64,000 nucleotides of DNA from NCBI GenBank assembly GCA_900142905.1, contig FSRV01000002.1, positions 3,968,001 through 4,032,000 of the forward strand, given 5' to 3'. Shown piece after piece: positions 1 to 8,827 of this stretch (the first letter of the stretch is position 1; every line of letters starts with the position of its first letter). The position numbers and the translations under genes are program-made. The DNA is from Burkholderia sp. GAS332 (GTDB taxonomy: Bacteria; Pseudomonadota; Gammaproteobacteria; Burkholderiales; Burkholderiaceae). The notes below the pieces were generated by a model, which saw nothing but the letters and a program-made list of their open reading frames with translations, did no database searches and was not told the DNA's origin.

Positions 1-458
1 AGCACCACCACGCCGAGTTCGGCGCACTTCTTCATCGCCGGACGCAACCAGTCGAGCGCGCGATCCGGACGATAGCCGTGCATGTTCGCGTGCAGCTTGA
101 GCATCTTGAAGCCGTACTCCTTCACGTGGAATTCGAGTTCGGCTGCGCCGTTCTCCGGACCCCAACGCGGGTTGTACGTGAAGTTGCCGATAAAGCGATC
201 CGGGTACTTCTGTGTGAGCTCGGCGATATACGCCATGTAATCGCGAATGCCTTCACGGCCGCGGCGATTGCCGTCGCGATAGCCGGTGTTGCCCGGCGGC
301 GGCTGAATAAAGCCCATGTCGATGCGGCGCGGCTTGCCGTTGATAATGTACGGACCGTCCATCATCTTCAGCAGGCGTTCGCCGGTGAACGGCTCGCCGG
401 TGTGGCGCCACGCTTCGTCGACGAGATTGGTCGGGTGCAGATGGGTATCGATGATCAT
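1..458 (-). CDS. Amidohydrolase family 2 protein, C-terminus outside window
   Basis: This is the first ~152 codons of a metal-dependent hydrolase that continues past the left edge. The N-terminus carries the I-D-T-H-x-H metal-binding signature (residues 3-8), followed by a D-G-P-Y-I-I-N-G-K-P-R-R block and a Y-R-P-D-R-A-L-D-W-L-R-P block. Both blocks are shared with the gene immediately upstream, so the pair is a tandem duplication. Its ATG overlaps the upstream TGA by one base, indicating translational coupling. Family members hydrolyse or decarboxylate cyclic and aromatic acids; the substrate cannot be read here. This copy keeps both motif histidines, which its neighbour has lost. Confidence 0.85.
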   Translation of the reverse strand, partial: MIIDTHLHPTNLVDEAWRHTGEPFTGERLLKMMDGPYIINGKPRRIDMGFIQPPPGNTGYRDGNRRGREGIRDYMAYIAELTQKYPDRFIGNFTYNPRWGPENGAAELEFHVKEYGFKMLKLHANMHGYRPDRALDWLRPAMKKCAELGVVV

Positions 459-1423
459 CAGCGGGCTCCTGCGTAGGCTGCTTGAGTTGCATTCGCGGCA
501 TGCTTCTGCGACACGCCGGCGTGGTGTTTCAGATAGGCTTGTGCTTCTTCGACGCTTTTCGGCCGCGCGGTGGGCTCGATGCCGATCATGCGGGCGAGGT
601 TGTTGCCGAGGTAATCCTCGAGCGTGTCTTCGTCGAGATTCAGGCCTTGTGGCGGCTCGTGGCACAGCACTTCGAGCAAACGCAGCCACATGCCGGGTTC
701 GTTCGGCGGTGTATCCGAGCCGTAGAGAATCTTGTGCGTCGGCAGCACCTTCGCGAATTCGACGATCCGCGATTGCAGGCACCAGCTCGATTCGCAATAC
801 ACGTTCGGCGTATCGAGCGCCATCTGATACGGCTCGAAGCAGTACACGCCGCCCGTCTGCACACCGAAGTGCGCCATGATGAAGTTCACCGACGGAAATT
901 CGCGGATCAGCGGATACCACTCGCTCGGAATGCTGTATGGGCCGTCGCCGGTGTGCAGCTTCACGAGCAGGCCGAGGTCCGCGCATTTACGCAGTGCAGG
1001 ACGCAGCCAGTCGAGCGCACGGTCGGGACGGTACGCATGCATGTTGGCCTGCAACTGCACCATCTTGAAGCCGTGTTCCTTCGCGTAGAACTCGATGGCT
1101 TCGGCGCCGTTCTCGGGACCGCAACGCGGGTTGTACACGAAGCAACCGATCAGACGGTCCGGGTACTTCTGCGTCATTTCGACGGTGTACGCCATGTAGT
1201 CGTCGATCGATTCGCGCCCCGAACGATTGCCGTCGGTCCACGTATAGATGGTGTTGCCTTGCGGCGGCTGAATGAATGCCTTGTCGATGCGGCGCGGCTT
1301 GCCGTTGATGATGTACGGGCCGTCCATCGTTGCGATCAGACGCTCGCCGGTAAATGGCTCGCCGTCGTGGCGCCAGGCGAGGTCGACCAGATTGGTCGGG
1401 TAACAGCTAGTGTCGATGATCAT
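458..1423 (-). CDS. Amidohydrolase family 2 protein (tandem paralogue)
   Basis: A 321-residue TIM-barrel amidohydrolase (Amidohydro_2 type, related to ACMSD and 4-oxalomesaconate hydratase-like enzymes). The start at 1423 is chosen because AAGGAG lies 9 bases upstream and the downstream paralogue begins at the same place; the frame is open further upstream to 1564. The N-terminal motif reads I-D-T-S-C-Y instead of I-D-T-H-L-H, so the usual first two metal-binding histidines are absent. Later motifs remain: K-L-H-T-G-D near residue 160, A-H-F-G near 190 and G-S-D-T-P near 245. It may be catalytically altered or need only one metal site. It is coupled to the downstream copy and diverges from the LysR gene at 1666. 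Confidence 0.88.
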   Translation of the reverse strand: MIIDTSCYPTNLVDLAWRHDGEPFTGERLIATMDGPYIINGKPRRIDKAFIQPPQGNTIYTWTDGNRSGRESIDDYMAYTVEMTQKYPDRLIGCFVYNPRCGPENGAEAIEFYAKEHGFKMVQLQANMHAYRPDRALDWLRPALRKCADLGLLVKLHTGDGPYSIPSEWYPLIREFPSVNFIMAHFGVQTGGVYCFEPYQMALDTPNVYCESSWCLQSRIVEFAKVLPTHKILYGSDTPPNEPGMWLRLLEVLCHEPPQGLNLDEDTLEDYLGNNLARMIGIEPTARPKSVEEAQAYLKHHAGVSQKHAANATQAAYAGAR

Positions 1424-1665
1424 GTACTCGATCTCCTTGAGAGGAACTGGTGTATCCAGTTGCCGGATCGCGGGCAGGCGCATCGATGGAACGGAGCCCA
1501 GACGGACTTGCCCATGCGGCCCTTTGCAAGACGCAGTGTTTGTGCGCCTTCCCCTCGCCGGCATCGAGTGTCACACTGATGTGCACTGCTGCTTGCGATG
1601 CAGTCTCACAAGATAAAAACGCTCTGTACAATATTTTTTAACCACGATCTTGATACGTTTGCGAT

Positions 1666-2583
1666 ATGGACATCCGGCTGTTGCGTTACTTCGCGGTACT
1701 TGCCGACGAACTGCATTTCGGCCGGGCAGCCGCACGGCTGCACATTTCGCAGCCACCGCTGAGTCAGCAGATTCGCATCCTGGAAGAGGAGATGGGCACC
1801 GCGTTGTTCATGCGTTCGCAACACCGTGTCGAGCTCACCGATGCAGGGAAAACACTTAAGGAACAGGTGCCGTTGATCTTCGCGCAGTTCGAGCGCGCGA
1901 TCGATCTGACGCGTTGCGCGGGACGCGGCGAAGTGGGAAGTCTCGAGATTGGAATCATTAGCTCGGCGATGGTCGAACCGATTCCGCGCGCACTACGGGT
2001 ATTTGCGGAGAAGCATCCACAAGTGCAGTGGACGCTGCATGAGATGACACCCGCTGCGCAGATTCTCGCGCTCAAGGAGCGGCGGTTGGATGTGTGCTTC
2101 TTCCGGGTGTCGCATGAGGACCCGGAGATTCGCAGTGAAGTGGTGATGCGGGAATCGGCGGTGGTGGCGCTGCCGTTAGGGCATCGGCTTGCCGCGCGTG
2201 AGGAGATCGCGTTGCGCGAGTTGGAGGCGGAGCGTTTTGTATCGTTCGGTTTGCAGCAGTCGCAGCTTGCGCGCTTTCTGCAGGACTGTTGCGTCGAGTC
2301 AGGGTTTACACCGCAGATCGAGCAGGAGGTGGTCGAGGTGCATACGCTGCTGTGTCTGGTGCGAGAAGGCTTGGGCGTGGCGCTGCTGCCTTCGTCGGCG
2401 CGGCAATTGACGACCGGGGGTGTCGCGTTCGTGGCGCTGGCGGCGCCCTGTCCCGAGGTGTCGCTGCACGCACGCTATCGCGCTGAGGATCCGTCGCCGG
2501 TGCTTTCGCTGTTTCTCGACACTGTGCGCGAGGTAGCCGCTAGGGTGGGTGTGGGCGCGAAGGGTGGCGAGAGGTCACGCTAG
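1666..2583 (+). CDS. LysR-family regulator, CatM/BenM-like
   Basis: A 305-residue LysR-type transcriptional regulator. The winged helix-turn-helix covers residues 1-60, with the motif F-G-R-A-A-A-R-L-H-I-S-Q-P-P-L-S-Q-Q-I. The remainder is a type-2 periplasmic-binding-fold effector domain. The R-Y-F-x-x-L-A-x-E-x-H-F-G-R start resembles the CatM/BenM branch, which responds to aromatic-acid intermediates. It diverges from the amidohydrolase pair across a ~240-base AT-rich gap, so control of those genes is the natural inference. The effector is unknown. Start at ATG 1666 agrees with the family N-terminus. Confidence 0.9.
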   Translation: MDIRLLRYFAVLADELHFGRAAARLHISQPPLSQQIRILEEEMGTALFMRSQHRVELTDAGKTLKEQVPLIFAQFERAIDLTRCAGRGEVGSLEIGIISSAMVEPIPRALRVFAEKHPQVQWTLHEMTPAAQILALKERRLDVCFFRVSHEDPEIRSEVVMRESAVVALPLGHRLAAREEIALRELEAERFVSFGLQQSQLARFLQDCCVESGFTPQIEQEVVEVHTLLCLVREGLGVALLPSSARQLTTGGVAFVALAAPCPEVSLHARYRAEDPSPVLSLFLDTVREVAARVGVGAKGGERSR

Positions 2584-2647
2584 CGCGCTACCCGTTTGCG
2601 CGACGCGCGAGTGTGAGCATGGATGCGAAGAGCGGCGAGCGGTCACG

Positions 2648-3544
2648 CTAACGCGGGCTGCCCGCCTGCGCGACTAACTCGCGAATCACGTCGATCAACG
2701 GCGCAACGCGTGCCGCCTTCTCCCGGGGCCACACTGCATACAAGTTGTAATGCGTCGGAATTTCCACTTGGGTGAGTTCGACCAGGCGTCCCTCGCGTTG
2801 CGCGTCCGCCGCGAGCAGGCCGCGCGCCAAACCGGCACCCACGCCTGCGCTGGCGGCTGCAATCAGCCCGGCGGCATTGTCGAACACGGCGACTGCATCC
2901 GGTTCGACCGCGGGCATGCCTGCCGCGGTGAGCCACGGAATCCACGAGCGTTTCGTATAGCCGAGTAACGGTAAGTCGAGCACCTGTTCAGCCGTGAGCG
3001 GCAGGCTCAACCCGCGCGCCTCAAGCAGCGCGGGCGAACCCACCGCAGTCAATCGGTCCCCGCAGATCAGCGCGTTCTCGAAGCCTTCCCATTCTCCATA
3101 CCCATACCGCAACGCAATATCCACGCGCTCGAACGCGCTGCGCTCATAGCGTGGCGTGGACAGTACCGTCAACGATGTGCCGGCTAACGCACCGAGCAAC
3201 GCGGGCAAGCGCGCCACCAGCCAGCTCTGCGCGAGTTCGGGATCGACGTCGAGCGTGATCGACTGCTTGACCGTGCGCTCTTTCACCGACGATAACGCGC
3301 GATCAATCTGCTCAAAGCCATCCGCCAGCTGATTCGCAAACAGCACACCCGCATCGGTCAGCACGACGCGGCCGCTTTCGCGCACGAACAACGGCTGCCC
3401 GACGAACTCTTCGAGCGTGCGGATCTGCTGGCTGATCGCGCTGTGCGTGAGGGACAACTGGCGTGCCGCGCTCGAAAAGCTGCCGACGCGTGCCGCCTGC
3501 AGAAAGGCCTGCATCGACTGGATGGAAGGGTAGCGCTTCAACAT
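2648..3544 (-). CDS. LysR-family regulator, GcvA-like
   Basis: A 298-residue LysR regulator. The helix-turn-helix lies in residues 10-65, with S-F-S-S-A-A-R-Q-L-S-L-T-H-S-A-I-S-Q-Q-I. The segment after it, ending R-E-S-G-R-V-V-L-T-D-A-G, is typical of the GcvA/AmpR/TrpI subgroup. The effector domain fills the rest at normal length. It diverges from the 2Fe-2S subunit gene at 3681 with ~135 bases between starts, so it probably controls that molybdenum hydroxylase. Its 3' end faces the CatM-like LysR gene convergently. Confidence 0.9.
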   Translation of the reverse strand: MLKRYPSIQSMQAFLQAARVGSFSSAARQLSLTHSAISQQIRTLEEFVGQPLFVRESGRVVLTDAGVLFANQLADGFEQIDRALSSVKERTVKQSITLDVDPELAQSWLVARLPALLGALAGTSLTVLSTPRYERSAFERVDIALRYGYGEWEGFENALICGDRLTAVGSPALLEARGLSLPLTAEQVLDLPLLGYTKRSWIPWLTAAGMPAVEPDAVAVFDNAAGLIAAASAGVGAGLARGLLAADAQREGRLVELTQVEIPTHYNLYAVWPREKAARVAPLIDVIRELVAQAGSPR

Positions 3545-3680
3545 GGGTGTTAGCCGGACTTACGGGTGATGGAAGAAATCGTCGCTGGCGTTGTGCTTAA
3601 CGGCTTCCAATAATGACCGCAAGCACGCGGACTCTTTGAATCACACGCCGCGCTGCACAACAACATTCAGGAGACAGCGC

Positions 3681-4208
3681 ATGATCGAGATCGTGGTCAA
3701 CGACACGCGGCACTCGCTCGACAATGTACCGGAAGACATGCCCCTGTTGTGGGTGTTGCGCGACCGGCTCAAATTGACCGGTACGAAATTCGGCTGTGGC
3801 GGCGGCTTTTGCGGCGCGTGTACGGTGCATCTGGAAGGTGAGGCGGTGCGCTCCTGTTTGCTGCCGGTTGCAGCCGTGGCGGGAAAAAACATCACGACGA
3901 TCGAAGGTTTGTCGAAAGACGGCACGCATCCGCTGCAACTCGCGTGGGTCGCCGAGGACGTGCCGCAGTGCGGCTACTGTCAGTCTGGTCAGTTGATGCA
4001 GGCCGCCTCGTTTCTCAAAGACAAACCGACGGTCAACGATGAAACCATCGCGACGGCTATGTCGGGCAACATCTGCCGCTGTGGCACCTATTCGCGCATT
4101 CGCAAGGCGATTAAGCGCGCCGCTTCCGGCGATCCGGCGCTTGCGACGCTCACGTGGGTCGAGCCGATGTGCGCTTCTGCCTGCACCTCTGCAAAAGAGG
4201 AGGCTTGA
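3681..4208 (+). CDS. 2Fe-2S small subunit of a molybdenum hydroxylase (IorA-like)
   Basis: A 175-residue electron-transfer subunit of the xanthine oxidase family, closest in pattern to isoquinoline 1-oxidoreductase IorA. The N-terminal plant-type ferredoxin cluster is C-G-x-G-x-C-G-A-C-T plus a distal Cys (residues ~37-66). The C-terminal all-helical 2Fe-2S cluster shows C-G-Y-C-Q-S-G and N-I-C-R-C-G-T-Y. Start ATG 3681 follows GGAGA and matches the family; the frame extends 30 codons upstream without homology. The stop abuts the large-subunit ATG with AGGAGG placed in its last codons, so the two are co-translated. No FAD subunit is present, as is usual for this two-subunit type. Confidence 0.92.
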   Translation: MIEIVVNDTRHSLDNVPEDMPLLWVLRDRLKLTGTKFGCGGGFCGACTVHLEGEAVRSCLLPVAAVAGKNITTIEGLSKDGTHPLQLAWVAEDVPQCGYCQSGQLMQAASFLKDKPTVNDETIATAMSGNICRCGTYSRIRKAIKRAASGDPALATLTWVEPMCASACTSAKEEA

Positions 4209-6463
4209 ATGCGCAACGATAAGCAAGCGCTAAACAGCGCACGCGGTGCAGCGCGCAGACGTTTCATCAAACAGAGTTCGGCCTTGTTGGCTTCGGGTCT
4301 CGCGATCGGCTTTCAATTGCCTGAGGCTTTCGCGAAAGACGCCAATGTAAGCGGCGATCCGAAACCCCAAGCCGGCGAGTTCGAACCGAACGCATGGGTG
4401 CGCGTGCTGCCTGACGACACGATCAAACTCGTGGTCCATAAGCACGACTCCGGCACGGGAACGCGTACCGCGTTGGCTGCGGTTGTCGCTGAGGAACTCG
4501 ATGTCGATCCGTTTCGCGTGGATGTGATCACGCCGGAGAATCCGTTCTTCGGGGATTACATTCATCCGCTGTGGAAAGTGTTCTCGACCGGCGGCAGTAC
4601 CAGCGTTTCGCTCGAATACGATCGCTTGCGGCGAGCGGGCGCAACCGCACGTGCCATGTTGATCGAAGCCGCCGCGAAACAATGGAACGTGGCGCCGTCC
4701 GTATGCTCGACGGAAAACGGCTTCGTTATCGACAAGGCGAGTGGTAAGCGCGCGAACTATGGATCGTTGGCGAGCGTCGCAGCACAATTGCCCGCGCCGA
4801 AAGACGTCGCGTTGAAAGACCCGTCGCAGTTCAAATACATCGGCAAGCTACAGAAAAAACGCGGCGCCGATCTGAAAGCGAGAGGTGCGTTTCCGTACAG
4901 CATCGACGTGTCGTTGCCCGGGATGCTGGTCGCTGTCGTCACGCGCGCGCCGGTGATCGATGGGCGCGTGCGTAGCGTCGATGCCAAAGCCGCATTGGCG
5001 GTGCCGGGCGTGCGGCAGGTGTTGCAGATTCCTGGCCGTCCCGACATTCTCGGCGGCAATCAGGCGGGCGTCGCCGTGCTGGCCGACGATTATTGGTCGG
5101 CGCATCAAGGCCAGGCGGCGCTGAAGGTCGAGTGGGAGGACAGTCCGCTGGAAACCTTCGACAGCAGCACGCTCGCCGCGCGTCAGGCCGCATGGCTCGA
5201 CGATCCCGCTGCGCGTGTCGTGCCGACGATCCAAACTGGTGACGCGAAAACTGCATGGCCACGCGGCGCGCGCATGATCGAGGCGGCGTATTCGATGCCG
5301 TACAAAGCGCAGAATGCGCTTGAGCCGATCAACGTGACCGCTTGGGCGAAAGACGGCCGCATCGAGTACTGGGGCGGTTTGCAAGTGCCTTCCACTGTGC
5401 AGGAAGCGGCTGAGGTGATCGGCGGTATTCCTGCTGACCGCGTTGTTCTGCATGAACTTGTCTCCGGCGGCAGCTTCGGCTCGCGCGAGTCGAAGTACTG
5501 GTTATTCGAAGTGACATGGCTCGCGTTGAAAACCGACAAGCCGGTCAAGCTGATGAATAGCCGCGAAGACGAAATGCGCGCGCTCTTCTACCACTCGGCG
5601 AGTTATCACCGTGCTAAAGCGGCATTCGATGCACACGGCAATCTCACCACGTTGCAATTGCGCGCCGTAATGCCCGCCTCGCCGGAACAATGGGAGCCGG
5701 GCTATTTTGACCGCCCGGACCGGATGGATTACAGCACTACCGAAGCGATCAGCAAATACGAGTTCGCTTACGACGCACCGCATGTCGATATTGGTTGGGT
5801 GCGTCATGAGACTGGCGTGCCGACCGGTTGGTATCGCGCGGTGAGTTATATCCCGAACGTGTTCGCGGTGGAGTCATTTATGGATGAAGCCGCGCATGCC
5901 GCGCAGCGCGATCCGGTCGATTTTCGGCTCGCGCAAATGAAGGACCCCCGGCATAAGGCCGTGTTGCGCGAGGCGGCGGAGCGGGCTGGATGGGGTAAGC
6001 CTTTGCCTGCCGGTACCGCATTGGGCGTTGCGACGAATCAGGCGTATAGCAGCTATGTGGCTGTGGTGGCGCGGGTGGTTCATAAGGGCGATGCGGTTGT
6101 GGTCGAGAAGCTGACGTGTGTGGCGGATTGCGGGTTGGCTGTGTCGCCGGGGGGGTTGAAGAACAATTGTATGGCGGGTTGATGTGGGGGCTAGGACATG
6201 CCACGGCGGATCGCATCGATATTCGTCATGGGCAGATTGAGCAGAAGAACTTCGACACGTATCGCGTGATGCGGATGAGCGATATGCCGGAAGTTGATAT
6301 TCAGATCGTGCAGGGGGATCCGGCTAAGCCTGGTGGGGTGGGGGAGTTATCGAGTCCTTCAGTGGCGCCGGCGGTGGCGAATGCGGTGTTTAAGCTGACG
6401 GGACGGCGGCTGCGGGATACGCCGTTTGATTTGGCGGAGGTAGCTGTGCACGCGAAGGTTTAA
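4209..6463 (+). pseudogene. Molybdopterin large subunit (IorB-like), frameshifted at a G7 tract
   Basis: This is the catalytic, molybdenum-cofactor-binding subunit paired with the preceding 2Fe-2S protein. A twin-arginine signal (R-R-R-F-I-K at residues 17-22, then a hydrophobic stretch) predicts folded export. The reading frame stops at 6182, but homology continues in the -1 frame to 6463 (V-E-E-Q-L-Y-G-G to the end). Seven consecutive G bases lie at 6149-6155. One extra G would join the frames into ~751 residues, a normal family length, and restore V-x-x-Q-x-x-G-G. Sequencing error, a genuine mutation or slippage are all possible. Codon choice near the 3' end is looser than in the first 1.5 kb. 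Confidence 0.85.
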
Positions 6464-6983
6464 GCTGGCAGCGATCGCGAGATCACCCTGTAATAGGACG
6501 GCACGAGCCTAAAGACCCGATGCGTTTTGAGTTCGCCGACGACGAATCGAAGACGTGTCTTTCGTGACACCCAGACATTCGTTTCGTGACCAGGGACCGA
6601 CTGGCTTGGCGAAGTGACGTAGGTTTGCCGCGGCATGTGCAACCGGCATCCGTTTATCGATGAAGTATCAAACGGTTGGTGTGGATGTCTGAAAGTTGTC
6701 GCTTCCAGCCATTGTCAGAGCGTCGGTCAACGGCTGCTACAGGTCGCCGTAATCTCCGGGGAAGTCGGCCGGGAAAAATCCCGACTGCTAGGCACGGGCC
6801 GCGGACTCGCGTGTCGCTAATCGACCCTACGACGACAACCATATTGAGATGCTCAAAGTTGAACTGCTCGAAGACGGATTTAGTATAAAATCACACTATT
6901 ACGCTTGTGTGTGTCTGCGCATCCCGTGAGAGGATATAAGTTCGCAGATCCCGGACGGGGACACTACGGGGCCGAGGAGAATC
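6464..6983. other. Intergenic region before the low-GC island
   Basis: No convincing gene is visible in these 520 bases. Short open frames lack ribosome-binding sites and family motifs. Segments around 6660-6800 resemble degraded copies of the intergenic repeats seen elsewhere in the window. Base composition drops toward the right-hand end, where the promoter of the next operon lies. This is the left boundary zone of the inserted cassette; no tRNA or obvious attachment-site duplication was found. Confidence 0.5.
6859..6886 (+). promoter_or_regulatory. Candidate sigma-70 promoter of the RES cassette
   Basis: TTGAAC at 6859-6864 and TAGTAT at 6881-6886 are separated by 16 bases, ~100 bases before the first start codon. 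An overlapping TATAAA at 6884-6889 is an alternative -10 element. It is the only good promoter match in the AT-rich segment directly before the operon. Confidence 0.45.
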
Positions 6984-7874
6984 ATGGTACTAAACGCAAC
7001 ACAGCTGTCGGCGCTTTCTCGCCTCTTTTCGTCCAGCGTGTTTCGTGAGATGGCCCGGAAAGGCCAATCCCCCCTTTTTGCTCAGCTGTTCGCGGAAACT
7101 GGCCTCTTAGATAAAAAATCGACCGTGGTGGAAACGGTTAGCTCAGCGTTCGATACGGCCTTCGCGGTCCTTCGCCGCGATGGCATACGAGACGAGTATG
7201 TATATCGAGCGGCGCTGACGCATAACATCTTGCTGGGTCGCCACTCTCTGAACACGGCCAGCATGCTGACAGAATTCCGTGCTGGCTCATGCAAGGCAGA
7301 CCTTGCGATCCTAAATGGCACGGGTACCGTGTACGAGATCAAGTCCGACCGAGATTCTCTTACTCGGTTGGCGAATCAAGTTGCAAACTATCGGAAAGTT
7401 TTCGCGAAGGTCTATGTGATCGCCGGTGAAGCCCATGTTCAGGATGTCGTAGACAGCACGCCTCCAGAAGTTGGTGTACTCAGTCTTGTGCGATGGGATC
7501 GAATTTGCACCATCCGCGAAGCGGTGGAACGTCCTGATTTAGTTTGCCCGCTTACGATTTTCGAGTCGCTACGGGTAGCCGAGGCGCGGACGATACTAAG
7601 AAATTTGCGAATTCCAGTTCCAGATGTACCGAACACTATGCTGTGGGGAGCCATGCGTGAGCGTTTTGCGACGCTTGTGCCGGCTGACGTACACCAACAG
7701 ATGGTTTGCACATTAAAGAAAACGCGCAATTTAGCATCACTGAGTTCGCTGGTTGACCGGTTGCCTATGTCACTCCAACCAGCAGCGCTGTCGATTCAGG
7801 TGCGCCGTGCGGATCATGAACGCTTAGTCGAAGCGGTTTGCACTCCGCTTGATGAGGCAATGACTTGGGCATAA
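6984..7874 (+). CDS. sce7726-family protein with PD-(D/E)XK-like core
   Basis: A 296-residue protein matching the sce7726 family by recall of its sequence pattern. The central block T-E-F-R-A-G-S-x-K-A-D-L-A-I-L (95-110) followed by V-Y-E-I-K-S-D-R-D (116-124) has the spacing of a PD-(D/E)XK nuclease core: D106, E118 and K120, with Q132 two helical turns later. No signal peptide or membrane segment is seen, so it should act in the cytoplasm, perhaps on nucleic acid. GAGGAG sits 5-6 bases before the ATG. It is first in a three-gene operon, 7 bases from the next gene. Codon use is distinctly more AT-rich than in the flanks. Nuclease activity is inferred, not shown. Confidence 0.75.
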   Translation: MVLNATQLSALSRLFSSSVFREMARKGQSPLFAQLFAETGLLDKKSTVVETVSSAFDTAFAVLRRDGIRDEYVYRAALTHNILLGRHSLNTASMLTEFRAGSCKADLAILNGTGTVYEIKSDRDSLTRLANQVANYRKVFAKVYVIAGEAHVQDVVDSTPPEVGVLSLVRWDRICTIREAVERPDLVCPLTIFESLRVAEARTILRNLRIPVPDVPNTMLWGAMRERFATLVPADVHQQMVCTLKKTRNLASLSSLVDRLPMSLQPAALSIQVRRADHERLVEAVCTPLDEAMTWA

Positions 7875-7881
7875 CGACAAT

Positions 7882-8817
7882 ATGTATTACCCATATTTTC
7901 GAGGGAAACAGTTCGAGCTTTTGACGATTCGTGAAACAGCAGAATTACTAGCCCAATCGGATTTTGTGCCGATCATTGAGCCTGTGAAAGAAGCGCTGAG
8001 CGGTCTGGAGCGAACGCTCAAAGCGATCTGCACCGCGCATGGTAAAGCGATTGTTATCGTGAACCCCGACTATGGCGATCACGCTGGCGACGGCGCTGGT
8101 ATTTCCGAGTTGCTTAGAGCTGGCTTTCAGGATCAAGACGGCATTTCTGCCGGAATCCTCCTCAAAGAAGGGATGTCTGTCGACGACGCTTTTCACTTCT
8201 ATGAAGAACATAGGGGCTATAGGGTGGTATTCGTCCACGCGGGATTCGCGGAGCCTAAGGCTTTGGCAGAAAAGCTTGGCGATGATCTCGTGAAGACGCA
8301 GCACGTTTTTATCGAGAAGCACTGCGGAAAGCTGTATTGGAGACATTTCAAGGGGGGCGTGCGTATCCTTTTGCGCGACGGGTTCGAGCGACGAAAAAAT
8401 GCGGACTATCCACCGGTCGAAAAATTCTCCGACCTTCATGTCACGTTTGAGGAAGAAGGCATGAACGGCTTTGGAGACTTTCTGATGGTCGGTAACGACT
8501 ACAGTGAAGGAGGTGGACCGGCCTATGCAGTGGCAATCCATCTTACCTACATCGATCCCGGCAAGGACGATGTTATGTATGTCTATCACTTCCTATCGAC
8601 GACGAATAATACGCCCACGGACCCGGCTGGCAAGTTTGGACAGGCCCTTGAAAGACTGATTGGGAAGCTAGACTCCGGTACATCGAACTTGTTTGAGGGA
8701 AGTGCTATTGAAGAGTTTAGAGAGCTCCATGCTAAGAAGCATTTTCCAGGGCTCGGATACGTCAAGAAGCTATCGATGAAACATCACATCGAGACGCTCG
8801 CGAACTTCCTTTCCTAA
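7882..8817 (+). CDS. sce7725-family protein
   Basis: A 311-residue cytoplasmic protein matching the sce7725 family. The N-terminus (M-Y-Y-P-Y-F-R-G-K-Q-F-E-L, then I-I-E-P-V) also recalls phage-type 'beta protein' families that start with a Y-x-P-x-x-[RK]-x-[KR]-x-x-E pattern. The biochemical role is unknown. It lies 7 bases after the sce7726-like gene, and the paired family names derive from adjacent genes in Sorangium, so the two probably work together. The ribosome-binding site is weak, consistent with translational coupling. A regulatory or substrate-sensing role for the toxin-like third gene is conjecture. Confidence 0.72.
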   Translation: MYYPYFRGKQFELLTIRETAELLAQSDFVPIIEPVKEALSGLERTLKAICTAHGKAIVIVNPDYGDHAGDGAGISELLRAGFQDQDGISAGILLKEGMSVDDAFHFYEEHRGYRVVFVHAGFAEPKALAEKLGDDLVKTQHVFIEKHCGKLYWRHFKGGVRILLRDGFERRKNADYPPVEKFSDLHVTFEEEGMNGFGDFLMVGNDYSEGGGPAYAVAIHLTYIDPGKDDVMYVYHFLSTTNNTPTDPAGKFGQALERLIGKLDSGTSNLFEGSAIEEFRELHAKKHFPGLGYVKKLSMKHHIETLANFLS

Positions 8818-8827
8818 GCGAGCAACT

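Noticed and set aside
482..1579. 365-codon plus-strand frame opposite the amidohydrolases
   Set aside because: It is a shadow of conserved metal-hydrolase coding DNA with atypical residue composition.
6460..6642. 60-codon minus-strand frame at the island edge
   Set aside because: It has no ribosome-binding site and no recognisable domain; it could be a relic but cannot be supported.
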